Source: Actinomadura soli
GTDB taxonomy: Bacteria > Actinomycetota > Actinomycetes > Streptosporangiales > Streptosporangiaceae
Assembly (NCBI RefSeq): GCF_005889715.1
Contig: NZ_VCKW01000068.1
Span: 1-33,714, forward strand
Length of the DNA: 33,714 nucleotides
Direction: 5' to 3'
Shown here: in pieces, positions 14,833-23,596 of the stretch
Position numbering within the stretch: the stretch's first letter is position 1
Layout of the letters: every line of letters begins with the position of its first letter
Translations under genes and position numbers: made by a program
The notes under the pieces: model-generated
Database searches by the model: none
What the model was told of the DNA's origin: nothing
What the model saw: the letters and a program-made list of their open reading frames with translations, nothing else

Positions 14833-15933
14833 ATGAAGCTCGTCGTCACCGAGGAACAGCGGGAGCTGCGCGACGCGCTGCGGCGCTTCTTCGCCGACCG
14901 GTCGCCGTCCGGCGAGGTGCGGCGGCTGATGAGGACGGCCAAGGGCTACGACCCCGGGATGTGGGCGCGGATGGCGGAGCAGCTCGGGCTGCAGGGTCTC
15001 GCGATCCCGGCGGAGCACGGCGGCGCGGGGTACGGGATGCGGGAGCTGGCCGTCGTGTTCGAGGAGATGGGGCGGGCCCTGGTGTGCGCGCCGTTCCTCG
15101 CCGCGAGCACGGCCGCGGCGGCGCTGGAGGCCGGCGACGGCGGCCATGACCTGCTGCCCGGCATCGCTGACGGGTCGACGATCGCGACGCTCGCGGTGGC
15201 GGAGGAGGACGGCCGCTGGGACCTCGGAGCGGTGAAGACCGTGTTCGAGGACGGGGTGCTGCGCGGGAGCAAGAGCTTCGTCCTGGACGGGCATGTCGCC
15301 GATCTGCTGCTCGTCGCGGCGCGGGCCGAGGACGGCGTCGGGCTGTACGCGGTGGCGGGCGATGCGACCGGGCTCGTCCGGGAACCGCTGCCGACCGTCG
15401 ATCAGACGCGGAAGCTGGCACGGGTCGCGTTCGACGGCGTTCCGGCCCGCCGGGTGGGCGGGGCGGAGGCCGTCGCGAGGGCGCTCGACGTGGCGGCGGT
15501 GGCGCTGGCCGCGGAGCAGCTCGGCGGGGCGCAGAAGACGCTGGACATGACGGTCGAGTACGCGAAGGTCCGGCACCAGTTCGGGCGTCCGATCGGGTCG
15601 TTCCAGGCGGTCAAGCACCGGTGCGCGGACATGCTCGTGCTGGTGGAGTCGGCGCGGTCGGCGGTGCTGAACGCGGCGGCCGCCGCGGACGGGAGCCCGG
15701 ACGAGCTGCCCGCCGCCGCCGCGCTCGCCAAGGCGTACTGCTCGGACGCGTTCTTCCACACGGCGGGCGAGGCGATCCAGCTGCACGGCGGCATCGGGTT
15801 CACGTGGGAGCACGACGCGCACTTGTACTTCAAGCGGGCCCAGGGGTCGCGGCAGCTCTTCGGCGCCCCCGGCCGGCACCGCGAGCGCCTCGCCGCGCTG
15901 GCCGGGCTCACGGGTGCAGCCGCAGCCCCTTGA
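14833..15933 (+). CDS. Acyl-CoA dehydrogenase family protein
   Basis: 366-aa flavoenzyme that introduces an alpha,beta double bond into an acyl-CoA thioester. The N-terminal helical domain (VTEEQRELRDALRRFFADRSP, LGLQGLAIPAEHGGAGYGM), a middle beta domain and the C-terminal helical domain with YAKVRHQFGRPIGSFQAVKHRCADM and HGGIGFTWEHDAHLYFKRA are all present in order. ATG 14833 follows GGGGAGG. Length and layout match short bacterial members that work on branched or steroid side-chain CoA esters, often as heteromers, but no partner gene is adjacent. It converges with the DUF2000 gene and overlaps it by 26 nt. Confidence 0.93.
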   Translation: MKLVVTEEQRELRDALRRFFADRSPSGEVRRLMRTAKGYDPGMWARMAEQLGLQGLAIPAEHGGAGYGMRELAVVFEEMGRALVCAPFLAASTAAAALEAGDGGHDLLPGIADGSTIATLAVAEEDGRWDLGAVKTVFEDGVLRGSKSFVLDGHVADLLLVAARAEDGVGLYAVAGDATGLVREPLPTVDQTRKLARVAFDGVPARRVGGAEAVARALDVAAVALAAEQLGGAQKTLDMTVEYAKVRHQFGRPIGSFQAVKHRCADMLVLVESARSAVLNAAAAADGSPDELPAAAALAKAYCSDAFFHTAGEAIQLHGGIGFTWEHDAHLYFKRAQGSRQLFGAPGRHRERLAALAGLTGAAAAP

Positions 15934-16318
15934 GGACCTTGTCCACCCCGTTCTTCGGCCCGTGGAGGGCGAACCCGACGAGCGGCATCTCACCGGCGGC
16001 GACCGCGCGGACGGTCTCGCGGTTGGCCTCGTCGTGGCCCGTCTTGAACATGTCCTCGATGTAGACGGCGATCTGCATCTCGCGCGCCAGGGCGCGGCCG
16101 TGGGCCGTGAGGATCGCGGCGGCGCCGGCCTCGTAGACGAGGACGGGCTGCCGGAACATCGCCAGGTACTCGTTGCCGGACGCGTCCTCGTAGGGCAGCC
16201 CGATGACGCCGGGCACGCCGCCGGCGACGGCACTGGCCAGGAACGCGGTCACGTTGAGCCGCTGCCACGCGGCCAGGTCGTCGCGGACCACGATCCCGAT
16301 CTTGGTGTCGAAGCGCAT
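15908..16318 (-). CDS. DUF2000 family protein
   Basis: 136-aa protein starting MRFDTKIGIVVRDDLAAWQRLNVTAF. It carries the DUF2000 core: SAVAGGVPGVIGLPYEDASGNEYLAMFRQPVLVY in the middle and an alpha/beta sequence with MQIAVYIEDMFKTGHDEANR toward the end. The biochemical role of the family is not established. It is divergently paired with an AraC regulator (63-nt gap), which fits regulation by that protein. Its 3' end overlaps the acyl-CoA dehydrogenase gene by 26 nt in the converging direction. Confidence 0.85.
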   Translation of the reverse strand: MRFDTKIGIVVRDDLAAWQRLNVTAFLASAVAGGVPGVIGLPYEDASGNEYLAMFRQPVLVYEAGAAAILTAHGRALAREMQIAVYIEDMFKTGHDEANRETVRAVAAGEMPLVGFALHGPKNGVDKVLKGLRLHP

Positions 16319-16381
16319 GCCGTCCAGGGTTCCGCGACCCGGGGGCGGCCGTCTTGAACGCTCGTGCGCCAGACTGAACGT

Positions 16382-17188
16382 GTGGACTGGAGCAGGTACT
16401 GGCGGTCGCCCGACCGCCCGCTGGAGGCGATGCACGCGCATTTCGAGCGGCACGTCTACCACCGGCACAGCCACGAGACGTACTCGTTCGGCGTGACCGA
16501 GGACGGGTACCAGGCGTTCCGGTGCCGGGGCGGCGCCCACACCAGCGCGGCCGGGATGGTCATCGCGTTCAACCCGGACGATTCGCACGACGGCCACCCC
16601 GCCGACGAGCTGGGCTTCACCTACCGGATCGTGCACATCGGGCCGGAGCTGGTGTCCGGCGTGCTGGCCGACATCGCGGACCGTCCGGCGGGGCTCCCGC
16701 TGTTCGGCTCCCCCGTCGTGGCCGACCCCGTCCTCGCGCGGAACCTGCGCGGCCTGCACGCGGCGCTGCTCGGCGGCGCGCCGGCGCTGCGGCGGGACGA
16801 GCTGCTCATCGCCACGGTCGGCGCGATGGTGGACCGGGCCGCCACGCGCCGCCTACGCGCGGCATCGGCGCCGGGCGCGGTGGAGCGGGCACGGCGGCGG
16901 CTCGACGAGACCTACCTCGACGACCTCAGCGCCGACGAGCTGGCCGCGGCGGCGGGGTGCAGCAGGTTCGCGCTCTACCGGGGGTTCCGGCGGGTGTACG
17001 GGATGGCGCCGAGCGACTACCAGCGGCAGCTCCGCCTCCGCGCCGCGCGCCGCCTGCTGGCCCGGGGCGACGCGATCGGGGACGTGGCGGCGGCGACGGG
17101 TTTCGCGGACCAGAGCCATCTGACGCGCTGGTTCGTCCGCTGCTACGGCATGACGCCCGGCGGCTACCGCGAGGCGTGCACGAATTGA
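16382..17188 (+). CDS. AraC-family transcriptional regulator
   Basis: 268 aa with an N-terminal cupin-like ligand domain (HRHSHETYSFGVTEDGYQ, PDDSHDGHP) and two C-terminal helix-turn-helix motifs: LSADELAAAAGCSRFALYRGFRRVYGMAPSDY and AIGDVAAATGFADQSHLTRWFVRCYGMTPGGYR. This is the arrangement of 'AraC with ArsR-binding-like sensor' activators of small-molecule or amino-acid export genes. Two GTG starts are possible (16364 and 16382); the second fits better with the protein's conserved opening VDWSRYW. It is divergent from DUF2000, and the next gene starts 6 nt after its stop, suggesting one transcript. Confidence 0.92.
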   Translation: MDWSRYWRSPDRPLEAMHAHFERHVYHRHSHETYSFGVTEDGYQAFRCRGGAHTSAAGMVIAFNPDDSHDGHPADELGFTYRIVHIGPELVSGVLADIADRPAGLPLFGSPVVADPVLARNLRGLHAALLGGAPALRRDELLIATVGAMVDRAATRRLRAASAPGAVERARRRLDETYLDDLSADELAAAAGCSRFALYRGFRRVYGMAPSDYQRQLRLRAARRLLARGDAIGDVAAATGFADQSHLTRWFVRCYGMTPGGYREACTN

Positions 17189-17194
17189 GGAAGA

Positions 17195-18202
17195 ATGCCG
17201 CCCATGAGACGGGCGAGCGGGGCGATGTTCGGCCTGGCGTACGGGGATTCTCTGGGCGCGCCGACCGAATTCCTCACCATGAAGCAGATACAACGGCGTT
17301 TCGGTGACCACGGGCCCACGCAGCTCAACGGTGATCCGGCGCTGGTCACCGACGATACGCAGATGGCGATCGCGGTCGGCGCCGCCCTGCTGGACGCCCT
17401 GGAAAGCCCACCTTTCACACCGGATCTGATCACGCCGATGTGGCGGCGGCGTTTCGTCGATTGGCTCAACAGCCCCGACAACAACCGTGCGCCTGGAAAC
17501 ACGTGCCTGCGGGCGTGCCGGGGCCTTGCCGCCGGAAAGCCGTGGGTGGACGCCACCGTGGCGGGCTCGAAGGGCTGCGGCGCGAACATGCGGGTCGCGC
17601 CGGTCGGGCTGGCGCCCGGCCTGACGGACGAGACGCGCGCGGGCGCGTCCCAGCTCCAGGCGGCCCTCACGCACGGCCATCCGACCGGGCTGGCGGCCAG
17701 CGAGCTGACCGCGTTCGCGGTCCGGTGGCTGGCGGACGGCATGGCCCCGGCCGACCTGCCCGCCGCGCTCCGCGACCGGTGCCACGACCAGCGCGCCGTG
17801 TACCACGAGCGGTGGCTCGACACCCTGTGGCAGCGGCCCGGCGTCGACGCGCCGGAGACGTTCATCGCCCGGGGCTGGGACGAGTGCCTCGAACGTCTCG
17901 ACGCGCTGGACGAGGCCCTCGCCCGCGGCGACCGCGCGTCCGACCCCTGCGAGATCACCGGGGCGGGCTGGACGGCCGAGGAGGCCATGGCGACCGGCCT
18001 GCTGTGCTTCCTGCTCTTCCCGGACGAGCCCGTCGAGGCGATCTGGCGCGGCGCCGCCAGCTCCGGCGACTCCGACTCGATCGCCTGCCTGGCGGGCGCC
18101 TTCGCGGGCGCGCATCTCGGGATGGACGCCTGGCCCGCCGAGTGGGCGGCCCGCATCGAGTACGCCGATCGGCTGACCAGGCTCGGCGACGCCTGGGACT
18201 GA
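17195..18202 (+). CDS. ADP-ribosylglycohydrolase family protein
   Basis: 335-aa hydrolase of the ADP-ribosylglycohydrolase (DraG/ARH) family, which removes ADP-ribose from proteins or small molecules with a binuclear Mg/Mn centre. Metal motifs are visible: GAMFGLAYGDSLGAPTEF near the start, TDDTQM at about 52-57, and the C-terminal SGDSDSIACLAGAFAGA (the usual GxDxDT/S motif, here D-S-D-S). The ATG lies 6 nt after the AraC gene's stop, with GAGGAAG as ribosome site overlapping that stop. Substrate unknown; no ADP-ribosyltransferase gene is nearby. Confidence 0.9.
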   Translation: MPPMRRASGAMFGLAYGDSLGAPTEFLTMKQIQRRFGDHGPTQLNGDPALVTDDTQMAIAVGAALLDALESPPFTPDLITPMWRRRFVDWLNSPDNNRAPGNTCLRACRGLAAGKPWVDATVAGSKGCGANMRVAPVGLAPGLTDETRAGASQLQAALTHGHPTGLAASELTAFAVRWLADGMAPADLPAALRDRCHDQRAVYHERWLDTLWQRPGVDAPETFIARGWDECLERLDALDEALARGDRASDPCEITGAGWTAEEAMATGLLCFLLFPDEPVEAIWRGAASSGDSDSIACLAGAFAGAHLGMDAWPAEWAARIEYADRLTRLGDAWD

Positions 18203-18206
18203 TCCC

Positions 18207-18252
18207 TTGACCTGGGGTAGCATTAAAGCTAATGTTCTTAGCTATAGAGCTA
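18207..18252 (+). promoter_or_regulatory. Promoter with two operator-like dyads for the alpha/beta hydrolase
   Basis: TTGACC (18207-18212), 17 nt, then TAATGT (18230-18235) is a good housekeeping-type -35/-10 pair. Two dyads with equal 4-nt centres overlap it: CATTA-AAGC-TAATG covering the -10, and TAGCT-ATAG-AGCTA (18239-18252) at the start point. Such sites are typical of MarR- or TetR-type repressors; none is encoded next door. Confidence 0.75.
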
Positions 18253-18274
18253 CGCAAATGGCAAGGAGTGCGTG

Positions 18275-19081
18275 ATGAGCGAGCAGACCCGGTACCTCGA
18301 CCTTCCCGGCGGACGGCTCGCCTATGACGACGACGGCGACGGGCCGCTCATCGTCTGCCTCCCGTCCATGCTCGACCTGCGGTCGCAGTTCAGGTTCCTC
18401 AAGCCGCTGCTGCTCGACGCCGGCTACCGCGTCGTGACCGTCGACCAGCGCGGGATGGGCGACACCAGCGCCGACTGGCCCGAGTACGGGAGCACGCCGC
18501 TGGCCCACGACCTGCTGGCGCTGCTGCGGCACCTGGACGCCGGGCCCGCCCTCGTCTACGGCTGCTCGAACGGCGCCGCAGCCGGGGTGTGGGTCGCCGC
18601 CGAGGCGCCCGAGCTGATCCGGGGCCTGGTCTTGGCGGCGCCGTTCGTGCGGGACGGCAAGTCCGGGTTCTCGCAGAAGCTGACCATCGCGCTCATGCGG
18701 GTCCCGGGGCTGGCGGTGCCGCTCTACATGTCGTACTACCCGAAGTGGGTGCCCACGCCGCCCGCGGACTTCGCCGAGCACAAGGCGAAGCTGAAGGAGA
18801 GCTTCAGGCGGCCGGGCCGCGCCAAGGTCATCGCCGACTACCTGGACATGTCGCACGCCGAGTCCGAGGCCCGGCTCGACCGGGTCACCGCGCCCGTCCT
18901 GGTCATCATGGGGACGGCCGACATCGACTGGCCCGACCCGGTCGCGGAGGCCGAGTGGGTCAGGGACCGGCTGAACGGCGAGCTCGTCCTGGTGGACGGC
19001 GCCGGGCACCAGCCGCACGTGGACTTCCCCGAGACGGTCGCCGGCGCCGTCCTGACCTTCGCGCGCTCGCTCGACAAGTAG
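18275..19081 (+). CDS. Alpha/beta hydrolase
   Basis: 268-aa single-domain hydrolase. Oxyanion region: VCLPSMLDLRSQFRF. Nucleophile elbow: YGCSNGAAAG (G-x-S-x-G with Cys and Asn flanking). Acid in MGTADIDWPDP and histidine in GAGHQPHVD complete the triad. The N-terminus is typical (RYLDLPGGRLAYDDDGDGP). ATG 18275 follows AAGGAG at 6 nt; GTG 18272 is an alternative. It has its own promoter and dyads, implying ligand-controlled expression, perhaps detoxification. Exact substrate not deducible. Confidence 0.92.
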   Translation: MSEQTRYLDLPGGRLAYDDDGDGPLIVCLPSMLDLRSQFRFLKPLLLDAGYRVVTVDQRGMGDTSADWPEYGSTPLAHDLLALLRHLDAGPALVYGCSNGAAAGVWVAAEAPELIRGLVLAAPFVRDGKSGFSQKLTIALMRVPGLAVPLYMSYYPKWVPTPPADFAEHKAKLKESFRRPGRAKVIADYLDMSHAESEARLDRVTAPVLVIMGTADIDWPDPVAEAEWVRDRLNGELVLVDGAGHQPHVDFPETVAGAVLTFARSLDK

Positions 19082-19091
19082 TGAGGGCCGG

Positions 19092-19511
19092 TCAGGACGC
19101 CGTCCAGCCCGTCCATGCCTCGATGGTGACGACGATGACCGGCCCCTCCGGCGGGCGCTCGCGGTACTGGGCGTAGCGATCCGCCAGGAGCCGGACGGGC
19201 CCGGCCATGCGCGCGGGATCTTCGACGATTGAGGCGTGGCCGTCGACGCGGACCCACCACAGGCGGTCCCAGTCGTCCTCGTAGTGGTCGGCCAGGAGGG
19301 CGACGCGCGGGTTGGCGCGGATGTTCGCCAGCCGCCGCAGGTCCCTGGTGCTCTTCGGCTTGTGGTCGACGGCCGTGTAGACCGCGCCGCGGTGGACGGC
19401 GAACGTCACCGGGACGAGATGCGGCCGCGCGTCCTCCCCGACGGTCGCCAGCCGCACGACCGGGACCGTCGTCAGCAGCCGGCGCGCCTCGTCCGGCGAA
19501 AGCTTCGGCAC
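19092..19511 (-). CDS. PPOX-class, probably F420- or flavin-binding, oxidoreductase
   Basis: 139-aa split-barrel protein of the pyridoxamine-phosphate-oxidase-like class. Marks: KLSPDEARRLLTTVPVVRLATVG, GRPHLVPVTF-like (ARPHLVPVTFAVHRGAVYTAVD), KPKSTRDLRRLANIRANPRVALLADHYEDDWDRLWWVRVDGHASIV and a C-terminal VIVVTIEAWTGW. Actinomycete relatives (Rv1155-like) bind F420. GTG 19511 is the plausible start. It converges with the hydrolase (10-nt gap). Confidence 0.88.
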   Translation of the reverse strand: MPKLSPDEARRLLTTVPVVRLATVGEDARPHLVPVTFAVHRGAVYTAVDHKPKSTRDLRRLANIRANPRVALLADHYEDDWDRLWWVRVDGHASIVEDPARMAGPVRLLADRYAQYRERPPEGPVIVVTIEAWTGWTAS

Positions 19512-19537
19512 CCCCTCAGCCTGCCACGGCCGGCCGC

Positions 19538-20182
19538 CTACAGCGGCGGGAACTCCGGCGGCGCGAGGCCGCGCTCGGCCACCTTCGCCAGCTCCTCCTC
19601 TGTCAGGACGCGCGGTTCGCCGATCGTCCTGGCCCGGACGTACACGCCGCAGAGCCATTCGAGGAGCCGCGCGTTCTCGAACGCCTCGTCCAGGTCGCGG
19701 CCGATCGCGACGGCGCCGTGGTTGGCCATCAGCGCGGCGCGCTTGCCCCCGGCCATGGCGGCGCGGACGTTGCCCGCCAGCTCGGGCGTCCCGTAGGTGG
19801 CGTACTCCGCGACCTTCACCACGCCGCCGAGGAGAAGGGTGTTGTAGTGGATCGGCGGCAGCTCCCGCATCGTCGTCGCGACGGCGACCGCGTAGGTGGA
19901 GTGGGTGTGCACGATCGCCGCCGCCGGGGTGGCCCCGTAGAGCGCGAGGTGCATCGGCGTCTCGGACGACGGCGCCCGCTCGCCCTCGGCCACCCGGCCC
20001 GACAGGGTGACGACCGGGCAGTCGGCGGGCTCCATCCGGTCGAGCATCATCCCGCCCGGCGTGACCGCGACCAGGTCGCCCGACCGGACGCTGACGTTCC
20101 CGGACGAGCCGATGACCAGACCGGTTTCGGCCAGCCGCCGACCGATCACACCTAGTTCGTCCCTTTCGTCCGACAACAACAT
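19538..20182 (-). CDS. Class II aldolase/adducin family protein (fuculose-phosphate aldolase-like)
   Basis: 214-aa zinc aldolase that would split a sugar phosphate, giving dihydroxyacetone phosphate and an aldehyde. Conserved groups: SSGNVSVRSGD, SSETPMH (catalytic Glu), IVHTHSTYAVA with the two zinc histidines, and LMANHGAVAIG with the third. Start ATG 20182 has AAAGG upstream; a GTG at 20197 is a possible earlier start. Divergently transcribed from a PfkB sugar kinase 71 nt away, consistent with kinase then aldolase in one sugar pathway. Which sugar is not visible. Confidence 0.9.
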   Translation of the reverse strand: MLLSDERDELGVIGRRLAETGLVIGSSGNVSVRSGDLVAVTPGGMMLDRMEPADCPVVTLSGRVAEGERAPSSETPMHLALYGATPAAAIVHTHSTYAVAVATTMRELPPIHYNTLLLGGVVKVAEYATYGTPELAGNVRAAMAGGKRAALMANHGAVAIGRDLDEAFENARLLEWLCGVYVRARTIGEPRVLTEEELAKVAERGLAPPEFPPL

Positions 20183-20253
20183 GCGAGCACCTTTCACGTT
20201 CGCGATCTTCCACGGTTACGCTACGGCCCTGACGATCTTTAAGGGGTCTGGTC

Positions 20254-21204
20254 ATGGCGGTAGTGACACTGGGCGCGCACATCCTGGACGTGCTCGCCCG
20301 GCCCGTGCCCGTGCCGGGCCCTCCCGGCGGGCCGGACACCGTCGTCGTCGACGAGATCAGGGTGACCGCCGCCGGGGCCGCGGCGGGCACCGCGGTGGCC
20401 CTCGCGAGGCTCGGCAACGACGTGGTCTCCGTCGGCGCGATCGGCGACGACGACCTCGGCGACCTGCTGGTCACGATCATGTCCCGGAACGGGGTGGACG
20501 TGCGCGGGCTCGTCCGGCGGACGGCCGCGCAGACCGCCGCGTCGATCCTGCCCGTGCCGCCCCGGGGGCGCCGGGGAGGCGGCGGCCGCCCGATCCTGCA
20601 CGCCCCCGGCGCCAACCTGACGCTCACCGCCGGCGCGGTCGGCCCCGGGCTGCTCGGCGCGGCGCGCCTGGTGCACCTCGGCGGCCCGGACGTCACCGCC
20701 GGCCTCAACGACCCCGCGTTCTTCGCGATGCTCGCCGCCGCCCGCGAGACCGGCACCGTCGTGACCATGGACCCGCTGTCGTCCTTCCCCGACCTGCTCA
20801 TCGCCGCCGCCGCGTTCCTCCCCCACGTCGACCACTTCCTGCCGGACGAGGCGCAGGCGGCGGCGATGACCGGCGAGGACGACCCCGAGAAGGCCGCCAG
20901 GGCGCTGCTCGCCCAGGGCCCGGCGACGGTGATCGTCACGCTCGGCGGCGACGGCAGCCTCGTCGCGACCGGCCCCGCCGGCGCCCCGGACGTGCGCCGC
21001 CTGCCCGCCCTGCCCGTCGAGGCCGTCGACACGACCGGCTGCGGCGACGCCTACTGCGCCGGGTTCATCACCGGGCTCGCGCACGGGCTGGACGTCCTCG
21101 AATCGGCGCGCTGGGGCACGGCCGCCGCCGCGACCGTCGCGCAGGGGCTCGGCTCCGACGCCTGCCTCACCGGCCTGGACGACGTGCTCCGCATGCTGAA
21201 GTGA
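20254..21204 (+). CDS. PfkB-family carbohydrate kinase
   Basis: 316-aa ribokinase-fold sugar kinase. The N-terminal GAAAGTAVALARLGNDVVSVGAIGDDDLG matches PfkB signature 1. The C-terminal DTTGCGDAYCAGFITGL carries the anion hole and the catalytic Asp (D in GCGD). Start ATG with AAGGGG 6 nt upstream. The insertion PPRGRRGGGGRP near 105 is low-complexity. It is paired divergently with the aldolase. Phosphorylation of a sugar such as a keto-pentose or fuculose before aldol cleavage is a reasonable guess only. Confidence 0.93.
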   Translation: MAVVTLGAHILDVLARPVPVPGPPGGPDTVVVDEIRVTAAGAAAGTAVALARLGNDVVSVGAIGDDDLGDLLVTIMSRNGVDVRGLVRRTAAQTAASILPVPPRGRRGGGGRPILHAPGANLTLTAGAVGPGLLGAARLVHLGGPDVTAGLNDPAFFAMLAAARETGTVVTMDPLSSFPDLLIAAAAFLPHVDHFLPDEAQAAAMTGEDDPEKAARALLAQGPATVIVTLGGDGSLVATGPAGAPDVRRLPALPVEAVDTTGCGDAYCAGFITGLAHGLDVLESARWGTAAAATVAQGLGSDACLTGLDDVLRMLK

Positions 21205-21229
21205 GCCCTCCGCCGGGGCTGCGCGCCGG

Positions 21230-22780
21230 TCAGATCCTCTGCTTCTCGTCCTTCCAGTACGGGTCGCGCAGGAGGCGCTTGTAGAGCTTGCCGGTCGGCG
21301 TCCTCGGCATCCGGTCCACGAAGTCGACCGAGCGCGGCGCCTTGTACCCGGCGAGCGCGGCGCGGACGTGCCCGATCAGCTCCGCGGCCAGGTCCGCGGA
21401 CGGCTCCGCGCCGCCGTCGAGCTCGACCGCCGCCTTCACCTGCTCGCCGAACTCCTCGTCCGGGACGCCGAACACGGCCACGTCCCGGACCGCCGGATGG
21501 GTGATCAGCACGCCCTCGATCTCCGCCGGGTAGATGTTCACCCCGCCGCTGATGATCATGTCGATGGCGCGGTCGGACAGGTACAGGTAGCCGTCCTCGT
21601 CCAGGTGGCCGACGTCGCCGGTGGTGAACAGCCGGTCGCCGCGGTGCATGGAGCGGGTCTTGTCCGCATCGCCCCAGTACTCGACGTCGTCGCCGCTGGT
21701 GTAGCGGAAGTAGATCTGGCCGCGCTCCCCCGGCGCCGCGGGCTCGCCGTCGTCGCGCAGGACGTGCACCTCCGTCGTCGGCAGCGGGCGGCCGACGCTG
21801 CCGGGCCGCTCCAGCCATTCCGGCGCGGTGATGACGCTGTTCACCGCCGCCTCGGTCGAGCCGTAGTACTCGTGGACGATCGGCCCCAGCCAGTCGATCA
21901 TGCGCCGCTTGACCTCGGGCGAGCAGGGCGCGGCGCCGTGCCAGACGGCCCGCAGGCTGGACCCGTCGAACGCCGCGCGGGTCTCCTCGTCCAGCCGCAG
22001 CAGCCGGACGAACTGCGTCGGCACCAGATGGACGTTCGTGACCCCGTGCTCGTCGATGAGCCGCAGCGTCTCGGCCGGGTCGAAGCTCTGCCGCATCACC
22101 AGCGACCGTCCGACCAGCATGAACACGAACGACCACAGCCACTGGGCGGAGTGGTAGGCGGGTCCGACGAGCAGCGACCGCCCGCCCGCCGGGATCCCCA
22201 GGATCTCGGTGAACACCTCCCCGACCAACGTGGCCGTCTCGATCGGGGCGCCCGCGTCCAGCAGCTTGCGGCTGACGCCTTTCGGCCGTCCGGTGGTGCC
22301 CGAGGTGTAGAACACCGGGAAGCCCATCACCGGGCCGGCGATCTCCTCCTGCGCGCCCGTCGCGAGGAACTCCTCGTACGGGGTGAAGCCCTCGGTCTCC
22401 GCGCCGAACGCGACGCGGGCGGCCAGGTCGAGCCCCTCGGACGCCGACCGCGCGACGTCGCCGAACGCGTCCTCGGAGAACAGCGCCCGCACGCCCGCGT
22501 CCGCCAGGACGTAGCGCAGCTCGTCGGCCGTCCAGTGCCAGTTGACCAGGACGTACCGCAGCCCGACATGCCCGGCGGCGGCCATCAGCTCGAAGGACTC
22601 GCGCCGGTTCCCGGAGTGGATCGCGATGGCGTCGCGCGTGCCGAGCCCCAGGCCGCGCAGCGCGTTCGCGAGCCGGTCGGTCCGGGCGTCGAGGTCCCGC
22701 CACGTCGTGCTTCCGCGTTCGTCGGTGAGCGCCGGTTCCCCCGGCCTGGCTTCGGCGTGCGGACGGAGCAGTACGGCCAT
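21230..22780 (-). CDS. AMP-dependent acyl-CoA synthetase/ligase
   Basis: 516 aa, adenylate-forming (ANL) superfamily. It activates a carboxylic acid as acyl-AMP and then acyl-CoA. Core motifs: P-loop YTSGTTGRPKGVSRK, VHEYYGSTEA, TGDVGHLDEDGYLYLSDR, the hinge region IISGGVNIYPAEIE and the C-terminal catalytic lysine in PRTPTGKLYKR. ATG 22780 is preceded by AGGAGG; a start at 22798 adds six residues only. It is transcribed with or just after the ACT-domain gene (67-nt gap). A cyclohexane-, benzoate- or fatty-acid substrate cannot be distinguished. Confidence 0.94.
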   Translation of the reverse strand: MAVLLRPHAEARPGEPALTDERGSTTWRDLDARTDRLANALRGLGLGTRDAIAIHSGNRRESFELMAAAGHVGLRYVLVNWHWTADELRYVLADAGVRALFSEDAFGDVARSASEGLDLAARVAFGAETEGFTPYEEFLATGAQEEIAGPVMGFPVFYTSGTTGRPKGVSRKLLDAGAPIETATLVGEVFTEILGIPAGGRSLLVGPAYHSAQWLWSFVFMLVGRSLVMRQSFDPAETLRLIDEHGVTNVHLVPTQFVRLLRLDEETRAAFDGSSLRAVWHGAAPCSPEVKRRMIDWLGPIVHEYYGSTEAAVNSVITAPEWLERPGSVGRPLPTTEVHVLRDDGEPAAPGERGQIYFRYTSGDDVEYWGDADKTRSMHRGDRLFTTGDVGHLDEDGYLYLSDRAIDMIISGGVNIYPAEIEGVLITHPAVRDVAVFGVPDEEFGEQVKAAVELDGGAEPSADLAAELIGHVRAALAGYKAPRSVDFVDRMPRTPTGKLYKRLLRDPYWKDEKQRI

Positions 22781-22847
22781 CGGCCACCTCCTGGACACGG
22801 TGAGTCCCAGAACGCGACTCTAGAACGCCGCGGACCCGCTGACCAGG

Positions 22848-23492
22848 TCACACGGGCGATCTCCCGGAACGGTCGCCGGTCAGCACCGCGTCCGCCGCGC
22901 CCGCGAGCTGCTCCAGGCGGAACACCTCCGTCCGGTGGAACGGCGGCGCGCCCGTCCGGGCGGCGACGAGCGCGAGCGTCCCCTTGGCGAGCGGGCACAC
23001 CGCGAACCGCGTGCCGTCCGGCGCCGTGAAGGCACGCGGGCGCAGCGGCGCCAGCTCCGGCAGGTCGGCACCCGACTTGCCACCCACACTGGCGTGCACC
23101 AGGACCGCGTCCCCCTGGGCGGTCAGCTCCGCGAGACCCGCCCAGTCGGCGCTCAGGATGGCCGGGACGGCGTCGGCGAGTATCTCCGCGCCGTGCTCGG
23201 GGACGGCCGCGACCTGCCCGATCACGGCGGCGTCCGGGAACGCGCCCTGCGGCTCGGCCGTCGGCCAGACCCCGACGACCTCCACCCCCGGCACCGCGCC
23301 GAGCCCCTCGTCCAGCCGGTCGGTGCCCGCGCCCGCGGGCCACACGACCGTGAAGTCGTCCATCGCCCGGCCGTTGTCGCGCTCCAGCACCGCCATCTGC
23401 ACGACGTCCGCGCCCGCGGCCCCCAGCGTGCGCGCCACCTGCCCCAGCGATCCCGGACGGTCCGGCAGGCGGACACGTATCCGCAGCAACAT
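22848..23492 (-). CDS. ACT domain-containing protein
   Basis: 214 aa. The first 75 residues are a clear ACT domain (MLLRIRVRLPDRPGSLGQVARTLGAAGADVVQMAVLERDNGRAMDDFTV), a small-ligand regulatory module, often for amino acids. The remainder (SADWAGLAELTAQGDAVLVHASVGG, FAVCPLAKGTLALVAARTG) is a GAF-like alpha/beta region that I do not recognise with certainty. ATG 23492 is preceded by GGAGG, and further upstream codons are unlike protein. Divergent from the GrpE-like gene. Role unknown. Confidence 0.8.
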   Translation of the reverse strand: MLLRIRVRLPDRPGSLGQVARTLGAAGADVVQMAVLERDNGRAMDDFTVVWPAGAGTDRLDEGLGAVPGVEVVGVWPTAEPQGAFPDAAVIGQVAAVPEHGAEILADAVPAILSADWAGLAELTAQGDAVLVHASVGGKSGADLPELAPLRPRAFTAPDGTRFAVCPLAKGTLALVAARTGAPPFHRTEVFRLEQLAGAADAVLTGDRSGRSPV

Positions 23493-23580
23493 CGCCACCT
23501 CCAGTTCCCCCTCCGCTGCCCCCATCCTCCGCGAAACCCGTTTCCTCCGTGTTACCCGGAAGTGACGACGTGGGAAAACG

Positions 23581-23596
23581 GCACCGGCGGCGGTGC
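23581..23596. repeat. Short perfect dyad in the divergent region
   Basis: GCACCG-GCGG-CGGTGC (6-bp arms) lies between the ACT-domain gene and the GrpE-like gene, 91 nt before the latter's start. It is the only clear dyad in this 194-nt gap. No HspR (HAIR) or HrcA (CIRCE) site was seen, so the Hsp70 operon is not obviously heat-shock controlled. Confidence 0.35.
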
